64,000 nucleotides of DNA from Paenibacillus sp. DCT19 (GTDB lineage: Bacteria; Bacillota; Bacilli; Paenibacillales; Paenibacillaceae), in contig NZ_CP029639.1 of assembly GCF_003268635.1 (NCBI RefSeq), positions 1,995,501-2,059,500 of the forward strand, given 5' to 3'. The position numbers and the translations under genes are program-made. Each line of letters begins with the position of its first letter. Within the stretch, counting starts at the first letter, position 1. Shown piece after piece: positions 57,473 to 64,000 of the stretch. The notes beneath the pieces were generated by a model, which was not told where the DNA came from, did not search any database, and saw only the letters and a list, made by a program, of their open reading frames with translations.

Positions 57473-57491
57473 TATAATGAAAGTGTTTACA
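57473..57491 (+). promoter_or_regulatory. Xylanase -10 element with overlapping cre-like site
   Basis: TATAAT at 57473-57478 runs into TGAAAGTGTTTACA (57478-57491), which matches the cre consensus except for the central CG. The overlap suits repression by CcpA or the neighbouring LacI regulator. The -35 element is unclear. Confidence 0.45.
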
Positions 57492-57533
57492 AAGGAATTG
57501 AAGCTTAAAAAGAAGTGCGAAGGAGGCAATGGG

Positions 57534-60500
57534 ATGAGATATCGAAAATGGTGGAGCTTGTGCTTGACAATGGTCATGGTAATCAGTGTACTGCCTTTGA
57601 CGAGTCTGGGAAAGATAGGTGCTGAGGCAGCGAGTGAGGGTGAACTATTGCTGTCTCATTCTTATGAAGAGGGCACGTCCCAAGGGTGGATACCTAGAGG
57701 CAACGTTACACTTGCAGTGACGGAGGAAGATGCATACGAAGGTACACATGCTCTCCAGACGACAAGCCGAACTGCTGCGTGGAATGGGCCTGCCTTATCC
57801 GTAACGAATATATTGGAGAAACATGCTGTCTATGAAATAACAGGATATGTGAAGCTGTTGCCTGGGGCGACGCCGTCTAATCTTAAATTTACCGTTGAGC
57901 GTCGTGAAGGTACTCAGGCTGCACAATACGATCAAGTGAATACGGCTATCCCTGTAACCGATCAGGGATGGGTTAAGTTACAGGGGCAGTACAGCTATCA
58001 GCAAGGAACAGATCTGTTATTGTACTTAGAAAGTGATGACCCAACGAGTAGTTATATGTTGGATTCGTTCCAATTGCGACGGGTTACTCCTGCACCGGAG
58101 CCGGAGAATCCAGGTGAACCTGGTGAACAGCTGTTTGTAGCCGATTTTGAGGATGATCAGGTAGGGAACTGGCGCCCACGAGGTTCTGAACAGCTAAGTA
58201 TTGTCACAGGCATTGGTTATAACAGCATGCGTAGCTTGAAGACGTCCTCCCGTACTGAAACATTTCATGGACCGCTCATTGAGGTGTTAAATCACTTGGA
58301 AAAGGGAAGTACCGTGCATGTTTCCTTTTGGGCGATGTATGATGAAGGACCAGCTACTCAAGTGATTAATGGTTCTTTGGAGAAGGAGTACCATAACGAC
58401 AGTTCAACCCGAGAGTATGCTACGTTTGCTTCAACAAATCTAACCAAGGGTCAATGGAAGAAAATCGAGGCGGATGTCGTCGTTCCAAGTGAAAGTAGTG
58501 GAATTACTGGCTTTCGATTCTACGCGGAAACGCCGTGGAAACCGTCTGGAAATGTGACAGAGTCAGATACGATTCCATTTTACATCGACGATGTTGTTAT
58601 TACAGCGGTAGCTCCACTCGAAATCGAACAGGACATTCCGAACCTAGCAAGTACGCTGGGAACATCCTATGACGTTGGGGCGGCCATTGACTTGTCAGCT
58701 CTAAACCCACAAGATCCACATGCTCAGTTGCTAGTCAAGCATTTTAACAGTATCACTGCGGGTAATTTTATGAAGATCGATGCGATGCAGCCACGTGAGG
58801 GAGAGTTTGTCTGGACGGATACGGATCGATTGGTTGAGTTTGCCGAAAACAACAATATGCGGGTGAGAGGTCATACGTTAGTGTGGCATAGCCAAGTCCC
58901 CGAATGGTTTTTTACAAGTCCAGATGATGTATCGCAGCCAGCGACTAGGGAACAACTTCTTGCACGGATGAAGACACATATTCAGACAATCATGCATCGA
59001 TATCAAGGCAAAGTGCATACTTGGGACGTCGTCAATGAGGTCATTTCCGATGGAGGAGGTCTGCGTAATCAGGCTAGTGGTTCCAAGTGGAGAGATATCA
59101 TTGGTGATGTCGATGGTGACGGCGATGACAATGATTACATTGAACTTGCGTTCCGGTATGCGCGTGAAGCTGACCCTAACGCTGTGCTGGTCATCAACGA
59201 TTATGGGCTGGAAGGCAGCATTAATAAACTGAATGATATGGTGAATTTGGTAGAAAAGTTGCTCGCAAAAGGTACACCCATTGATGCGGTCGGATTTCAG
59301 ATGCATGTGTCCATGTATGGGCCAAACGTACAGCAAATCCGTGAAGCTTTCGAGCGAATTGTTGCGCTAGGGGTCAATATACAAGTGACGGAGCTGGATG
59401 TGTCTATCTATTCAGGTTCATCGGAACAGGAGAAGCCTGTTACGGATGAACTCATGATGCAGCAGGCATACCGGTATAAGGAATTATTCGATCTGTTTCA
59501 GGAGTTTGATCAGCGTGGAGTGCTGGACAGCGTAACTGTCTGGGGGCTTGCCGACGATGGAACATGGCTGGATAATCATCCCGTGCAGGGACGCAAAGAT
59601 GCACCGCTTTTATTTGATCGGAAATTGAAAGCGAAACCTGCATACTGGGCTTTGGTTGATAAGACAACACTGCCGGTGTATCGCAACGAATGGACAGCAA
59701 GCAAGGCCAGCCCTGCTACGCCGGATTCCAAAGGAAAGGAAGATATACTTTGGGGAGCTGTGAAAGGTGTGCAAGTTGCCCATCGGGTAGAAGGTACATC
59801 GGATGTTACGGGGCAAGCCAGCGTGCTGTGGGACGATAAAAAGGTGAATCTTCGCATAGAGATACAGGACACCTCCCGACATAAGGGAGATCAAGTGCAG
59901 GTTTTCCTTGAAGAGGAATTATATGAAGCAACAGAAGGAGCAGGGAATGATTTTACTGTTACTTCTAAGAAGAAGAAAGAACCCAAGCCACTGAATGGGC
60001 AGTATACATTCGAACGAGATGGAGGCAAAGGCAAGGACCATAAAATTTACAAAGTAAAAGAGACATCGACCGGTTATATCGTTTATGCATCTATCCCGTT
60101 ACCTGCCTCTGTACTTGCTGAAGGCAAAACATTGTCCATGGATTTTCGGATTAAGGATCAGCAGGCTGACGGTCAAACCTCCATTGTCGTCTGGAACGAT
60201 GTAAATGATAAACAACCGAATGAACCGGGGAATCGTGGCAAATTGAAATTAGGCAGTAAGCTGAAACATACGAAGGTCACGTACGGTACCCCGGTGTTAG
60301 ATGGTCAGAAGGATCGTATATGGAAAAAGGCAGCTTCCATTCAAACCGATGTGTGGGTTCTTGGTAACTCAGGGGCTACAGCGACAGCACAATTGTTATG
60401 GGATGAACAATACTTGTATGTACTCGCAGAGGTCAAAGACCCGTTACTCAGTAAAGCTAGTGTGAATGCATATGAGCAGGATTCCATTGAAGTTTTTGTT

Positions 60501-60833
60501 GATCTCAATCATAACAAAACGTCGTTTTATCAAGAGGACGATGCTCAATATCGAATCAATTATGATAATGAAACATCTTTTGGAGGTAATGCTCTTCAGG
60601 ATCAGTTTCAATCTTCTACACGTTTGACGAATGCAGGTTATATTATAGAAGCAGCAATTCCATTAGATCTGGTGCCTACCAATGCTATACCGTGGATCGG
60701 ATTTGATCTACAAGTGAATGATGATAGCACAGGTGAAGGCAGGCGTAATAGTGTATCGATCTGGAGTGATGCTTCAGGGAATTCATATCGGGATACCTCT
60801 GGATTCGGTAACCTACTGCTTGTTGGAAAATGA
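57534..60833 (+). CDS. Secreted multidomain endo-1,4-beta-xylanase (GH10)
   Basis: Extracellular xylanase of 1099 residues. A signal peptide ends near GAEAAS. Two N-terminal CBM22/CBM4_9-like carbohydrate-binding modules follow (about 35-185 and 200-360). The GH10 domain spans about 370-720, with acid/base E502 in WDVVNEVISD and nucleophile E620 in TELDVSIY. Two C-terminal CBM9-like modules lie at about 740-900 and 920-1099. No SLH or sorting motif is seen, so it is released or held only by its binding modules. GAAGGAGG lies upstream of ATG 57534. It should degrade xylan into oligosaccharides. Confidence 0.94.
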   Translation: MRYRKWWSLCLTMVMVISVLPLTSLGKIGAEAASEGELLLSHSYEEGTSQGWIPRGNVTLAVTEEDAYEGTHALQTTSRTAAWNGPALSVTNILEKHAVYEITGYVKLLPGATPSNLKFTVERREGTQAAQYDQVNTAIPVTDQGWVKLQGQYSYQQGTDLLLYLESDDPTSSYMLDSFQLRRVTPAPEPENPGEPGEQLFVADFEDDQVGNWRPRGSEQLSIVTGIGYNSMRSLKTSSRTETFHGPLIEVLNHLEKGSTVHVSFWAMYDEGPATQVINGSLEKEYHNDSSTREYATFASTNLTKGQWKKIEADVVVPSESSGITGFRFYAETPWKPSGNVTESDTIPFYIDDVVITAVAPLEIEQDIPNLASTLGTSYDVGAAIDLSALNPQDPHAQLLVKHFNSITAGNFMKIDAMQPREGEFVWTDTDRLVEFAENNNMRVRGHTLVWHSQVPEWFFTSPDDVSQPATREQLLARMKTHIQTIMHRYQGKVHTWDVVNEVISDGGGLRNQASGSKWRDIIGDVDGDGDDNDYIELAFRYAREADPNAVLVINDYGLEGSINKLNDMVNLVEKLLAKGTPIDAVGFQMHVSMYGPNVQQIREAFERIVALGVNIQVTELDVSIYSGSSEQEKPVTDELMMQQAYRYKELFDLFQEFDQRGVLDSVTVWGLADDGTWLDNHPVQGRKDAPLLFDRKLKAKPAYWALVDKTTLPVYRNEWTASKASPATPDSKGKEDILWGAVKGVQVAHRVEGTSDVTGQASVLWDDKKVNLRIEIQDTSRHKGDQVQVFLEEELYEATEGAGNDFTVTSKKKKEPKPLNGQYTFERDGGKGKDHKIYKVKETSTGYIVYASIPLPASVLAEGKTLSMDFRIKDQQADGQTSIVVWNDVNDKQPNEPGNRGKLKLGSKLKHTKVTYGTPVLDGQKDRIWKKAASIQTDVWVLGNSGATATAQLLWDEQYLYVLAEVKDPLLSKASVNAYEQDSIEVFVDLNHNKTSFYQEDDAQYRINYDNETSFGGNALQDQFQSSTRLTNAGYIIEAAIPLDLVPTNAIPWIGFDLQVNDDSTGEGRRNSVSIWSDASGNSYRDTSGFGNLLLVGK

Positions 60834-61016
60834 TGAAGCTTAATTCTTGTCTGATTCAATGAAATGAAAGACGATAGATATGGAAATAAGTGTTGATTTT
60901 CGTGTGTAGGACGTTTAGACTATATACATCAATATTAAACGGATTTCAGATGTGCATATAGCTAGGGATACGTGATGTATCCGCTCGCTGGAGTTTGTGG
61001 TTACAAGTTAAATGAA

Positions 61017-61066
61017 GTGAAGGGAGTGCCTGTCACCGGGACAGAGCACTCGCTTCTTTTTTTACT
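61017..61066 (+). terminator. Terminator or leader attenuator before the GGDEF-EAL gene
   Basis: GAGTGCCTGTC and GACAGAGCACTC form a very stable stem followed by TTCTTTTTTT. It lies 185 bases after the xylanase stop and 46 bases before the next start, so it may end the xylanase transcript or attenuate the next gene. A further hairpin GGATAC-GTGAT-GTATCC precedes it at about 60966. Confidence 0.75.
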
Positions 61067-61111
61067 TTTAACATACATACAAGACATTTGCCGGTTGAAA
61101 GGAAAGACGGA

Positions 61112-63574
61112 GTGGAGCACATACATGGAACGTACAACTCGGAACTTGTTATTTTATCTTACATTATTGCAGCAGTAGCTTCGTACGCAGCACTTGATCT
61201 TGCAGGGCGGGTAAGCTTGGCTAAGGGGATGCCAAGAAACGTATGGCTCACCTGTGGTGCAATGTCGATGGGACTAGGGATTTGGTCGATGCATTTTGTT
61301 GGCATGTTGGCCTTCACCCTCCCAATGAACGTTTCCTATTCAACGGGTGGAGTTACACTTTCAGTTCTGCTTGCCATCGTTGCATCCGGTGTGGCTCTGC
61401 ATATCGCGGGTAGAGAGTCTGTGTCGATGAGACAAATCATTGTCGCGGGCTTGCTTATGACTGTCGGGATTAGCAGTATGCATTATGTGGGGATGGCGGC
61501 GATGTCCGCATCAATTACGTATGAGATATCTAAGGTGATCTTATCCATATTGATTGCAGCTGGGGCTTCCTTTGCCGCATTGTGGCTTATGTTTTTTTTC
61601 AGGCATCGACATTCACGGTTTACATGGGTGTATAAACTGGGTAGTGGACTCATCATGGCAATCGGCATTACGGGAATGCACTACACGGGGATGTCTGCTG
61701 CGCAATTTCATAATGGGCATGTCATGGGAAAACACCATGGAATGCAGATGAACCCCGACATGCTCGCATATTTAATTGCGGCAGGTACGTTTGTTACGTT
61801 GGGCTTTACCTTATTCGGTATTTTCTTCAATCAACGTCTCTCTCAAAAAGACCAGCGTATCCATGAGAATGAACAATGGTACCAAGCGCTGTATCATAAC
61901 CATTCGGATGCTATTATATCTGTGGATCGAGAAGGCTACGTCAAAGGCATTAATGCTGCAGTTACTCGTATAACAGGATTTGAAGAGCAATATGTGATTA
62001 ATCGACGCATTGATCATACTCTCGATAATGTTGAGATTTATTGGCAAAACGATATTCAGCAAGTGGCTTGGGCAGATGGTTTTCTGGATCAGCACAACTA
62101 CAACGCAACGATGAGAGTCGTGGATGGCCGATTGCGTGACTTGCATATTAGTGTTGTGCCTGTGATGATCGAAGGTAAACATATGGGGAGTCATATTTTG
62201 ATCAAGGATGTCACAGAGGAGAAGCAGGCACAGGAGGATATTCTTTATCAAGCTCTGCATGATTCACTTACAGGGTTACCCAACCGGCGAAAGCTGGATG
62301 ATGTACTGGCGGCAACTTTGGCATCCTCTGAGTTAACAGGTCATAAATTCGCGGTTATGGTGATGGATATCGATCGTTTCAAAATGATTAATGATTCGCT
62401 GGGGCACTCCATCGGAGATATCTTCTTGCAAGAGGTTAGTGTTCGGATCATGGATGCGATGCAAGCCTGGGATGCCAAAGCCGAGGATAATGTTATGTTG
62501 GCTCGTATGGGCGGGGATGAATTCACATTAGTTGTCGCTAATGATCAGAGAAACGAGATTGGCGTGGCTGAGCTTGCAGAGCGAATCGTCAATGCAATTC
62601 AATTACCATATCGACTTAAAGAGAATGACTTCTATGTTACCGCAAGTATTGGTATTGCGATGTACCCCGATCATGGGACGGAAGCGGATAGTTTATTGAA
62701 ACATGCAGATACCGCTATGTATGAAGTGAAGAAAAATGGTAAGAACGGCTTTCAGTTCTATACAACCCAACTCGATTCAGAGTTATACGAGCGAATTGAG
62801 CTCGAAGGATATTTACGTAAAGCGTTGGAGCGCGATGAGATGCTGCTGTATTACCAGCCTCAGATTCGAACGGAGGACAGCCGGATGATTGGTGTGGAAG
62901 CTCTTATTCGCTGGAACCATCCACAGAAAGGCATTCTGGCACCCAATGTCTTCATTCCACTCGCAGAGGAGACAGGCATGATCTATGCGATTGGGAACTG
63001 GACGCTAAGGGAAGCCTGCAGACAGATGAAACAATGGCATGAGGCTGGTGGACCGCTCATTCCGGTCTCGGTTAACTTATCAAGCTTGCAGTTCCACCAG
63101 ACTAACCTGTTAGAGCAGGTGCAACATGCGCTGCTTGAAACCGGGCTGGAAGCGAAATATCTGGAGCTGGAGATTACAGAGAGCATGATGATGGACGCTT
63201 CTGTATCTGCGGACATCCTTAATGAACTTACCTCACTTGGCGTGAAGATCAGCCTTGATGATTTTGGTACAGGCTACAGCTCGCTCAGTTATTTGAAGCA
63301 TTATCCGATCCATAAGCTGAAGATTGATCGCTCGTTTGTCACCGATATTACGGAGAATCGGAGTGATCAGGCGATTGTCGCGACGATTATTTCAATGGCT
63401 CAGCATTTGAAGATGGAAGTTATTGCGGAAGGCATTGAGACCAAGGGGCAGCTGGATATCTTAATGGAGAATGACTGCAAAGAGATTCAGGGTTACTATT
63501 TCAGTCGTCCTCTGCCAGCTCAAGAGGTTGAAGATCACTTTTTCGTTCCACTGCGGTTAGAAGAGCAATCTTAA
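61112..63574 (+). CDS. MHYT-PAS-GGDEF-EAL cyclic-di-GMP signalling protein
   Basis: Membrane protein of 820 residues. The N-terminus has a seven-helix MHYT sensor with repeats such as SMHFVGMLAF, SMHYVGMAA and GMHYTGMSA, thought to bind copper and sense a gas. A PAS domain follows (about 270-380), then GGDEF (intact MGGDEFT, no clear RxxD inhibitory site) and EAL (VEALIRW, and DDFGTGYSSL). Both catalytic domains look active, so it could make and break cyclic-di-GMP. The start is GTG 61112, with AAAGGAAAG upstream. Confidence 0.92.
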   Translation: MEHIHGTYNSELVILSYIIAAVASYAALDLAGRVSLAKGMPRNVWLTCGAMSMGLGIWSMHFVGMLAFTLPMNVSYSTGGVTLSVLLAIVASGVALHIAGRESVSMRQIIVAGLLMTVGISSMHYVGMAAMSASITYEISKVILSILIAAGASFAALWLMFFFRHRHSRFTWVYKLGSGLIMAIGITGMHYTGMSAAQFHNGHVMGKHHGMQMNPDMLAYLIAAGTFVTLGFTLFGIFFNQRLSQKDQRIHENEQWYQALYHNHSDAIISVDREGYVKGINAAVTRITGFEEQYVINRRIDHTLDNVEIYWQNDIQQVAWADGFLDQHNYNATMRVVDGRLRDLHISVVPVMIEGKHMGSHILIKDVTEEKQAQEDILYQALHDSLTGLPNRRKLDDVLAATLASSELTGHKFAVMVMDIDRFKMINDSLGHSIGDIFLQEVSVRIMDAMQAWDAKAEDNVMLARMGGDEFTLVVANDQRNEIGVAELAERIVNAIQLPYRLKENDFYVTASIGIAMYPDHGTEADSLLKHADTAMYEVKKNGKNGFQFYTTQLDSELYERIELEGYLRKALERDEMLLYYQPQIRTEDSRMIGVEALIRWNHPQKGILAPNVFIPLAEETGMIYAIGNWTLREACRQMKQWHEAGGPLIPVSVNLSSLQFHQTNLLEQVQHALLETGLEAKYLELEITESMMMDASVSADILNELTSLGVKISLDDFGTGYSSLSYLKHYPIHKLKIDRSFVTDITENRSDQAIVATIISMAQHLKMEVIAEGIETKGQLDILMENDCKEIQGYYFSRPLPAQEVEDHFFVPLRLEEQS

Positions 63575-63587
63575 AATTAATTCATGC

Positions 63588-63640
63588 CAAGCGGCAAGTC
63601 CCCGTCATTCTACAGGGACTTGCCGCTTTATTTGTTAAAC
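63588..63640. terminator. Bidirectional terminator between the GGDEF-EAL gene and spoVR
   Basis: AAGCGGCAAGTCCC and GGGACTTGCCGCTT form a strong stem, with T-rich sequence on the right. It serves both convergent transcripts. Confidence 0.85.
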
Positions 63641-63715
63641 ATACATATTAGATTACATAAGAAACTGAATCATTAAATCCATTCGGATTCATCGAGCCAT
63701 TCAAGTGAGGATATC

Positions 63716-64000
63716 TCAGAGAAACTTGCGATGATGCTTCTTGCCATCATAGGTGAACCAGATTGGTTTTTCTTCCACACGGGTTTCCAGATGCACTGTG
63801 CGTCCCCACAACTTGTAGAGATAAGGAAGGGTGCGCTCCATATATTTAAGATCCAGTTCGATGCCTTCATATTGATGTTTGAGGACAAGCTCGCCGGTTC
63901 GCAAATAGTCTGCGTCTTGAACAACGAGATAAGGAGAGCCGCCGTTCACGCGTGAGAATACAAGTTGATCCCGTATGTTCTCCCAAGACTTGTCGGTAAT
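63716..64000 (-). CDS. spoVR: SpoVR family protein, 3' end only (cut by window)
   Basis: The last 94 residues of a SpoVR-family protein; the rest lies beyond the right edge. The visible part, with [45 protein letters not shown] and the end [11 protein letters not shown], is the characteristic SpoVR C-terminus. In Bacillus SpoVR takes part in spore cortex formation. No stop interrupts the frame up to the edge. The GTG at 63949 is internal and not a start. Confidence 0.92.
   Translation of the reverse strand: MTDKSWENIRDQLVFSRVNGGSPYLVVQDADYLRTGELVLKHQYEGIELDLKYMERTLPYLYKLWGRTVHLETRVEEKPIWFTYDGKKHHRKFL

Noticed and set aside
60840..61066. Cyclic-di-GMP riboswitch before the GGDEF-EAL gene
   Set aside because: The type I core (CACGCACAGGGCAAACC-like) and the tetraloop receptor pattern are absent.
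63673..63924. Minus-strand frame starting at 63924
   Set aside because: It overlaps the SpoVR C-terminus in another frame; the SpoVR frame has clear family sequence.

Overview
The window reads as a chromosomal segment of a Paenibacillus-like, endospore-forming Firmicute. This is an inference from gene content and gene order, not from a database search. Supporting genes include ytxC-thrS, prkA, spoVR, a gamma-SASP-like protein, liaFSR, an S-box-controlled methionine operon, a T-box-controlled thrS, a large GH10 xylanase and an LplBC-type sugar importer. I see no prophage, insertion sequence, CRISPR array, rRNA or tRNA gene.

Layout. 1-0.5 kb: tandem array of a ~137-bp unit, cut by the window edge, running up to an ArsC/Spx-fold gene. 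1-6 kb: 5'-3' exonuclease, secreted phosphodiester glycosidase, MOSC protein, ROK sugar kinase, HRDC protein. 6-11 kb: CorA (minus) with a long structured leader, then SAM-I riboswitch, metA, metI, metC. 11-15 kb: mqnC, aldo/keto reductase, zinc alcohol dehydrogenase. 14.8-18.3 kb (minus): YitT protein, cation/proton antiporter with its TrkA-C subunit, small membrane protein. 18.5-26 kb: ytxC, T-box, thrS, 3D-domain protein, SASP, liaF-liaS-liaR. 26-37 kb: HtrA protease, OmpR-type two-component system, ispH, DAHP synthase, glutamine synthetase, serC, trmL, AbrB-like regulator. 37-46.4 kb: carbohydrate locus with a beta-lactamase-fold hydrolase (minus), esterase, two permeases, solute-binding lipoprotein, GH3 glycosidase and LacI regulator. 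46.5-57 kb: 34-residue membrane protein, second phosphodiester glycosidase, orphan response regulator, aminotransferase, azoreductase, DUF2161 nuclease-fold protein, PrkA and a globin-coupled sensor. 56-61 kb: a second LacI regulator beside the multidomain GH10 xylanase. 61-64 kb: MHYT-PAS-GGDEF-EAL protein and the 3' end of spoVR.

Two loci suggest a hemicellulose lifestyle. The xylanase would release oligosaccharides outside the cell; the LplBC-type importer, GH3 enzyme and esterase would take them up and process them, each locus with its own LacI-family regulator. Palindromic GAAACG-type sites cluster in the divergent promoter region in front of the importer operon.

The strongest anomaly concerns the sequence itself. 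Nine genes carry ten frame breaks, and each is repaired by adding one G or C to an existing G or C run. This looks like systematic homopolymer under-calling rather than gene decay, so the affected genes are annotated at their repaired extents. A second pattern is a dispersed element of ~60-225 bp with ends resembling GTTCAAAAAG/CTTTTTGAAC, present as two full and three degenerate or deleted copies, one of them inside the sugar-importer operon.
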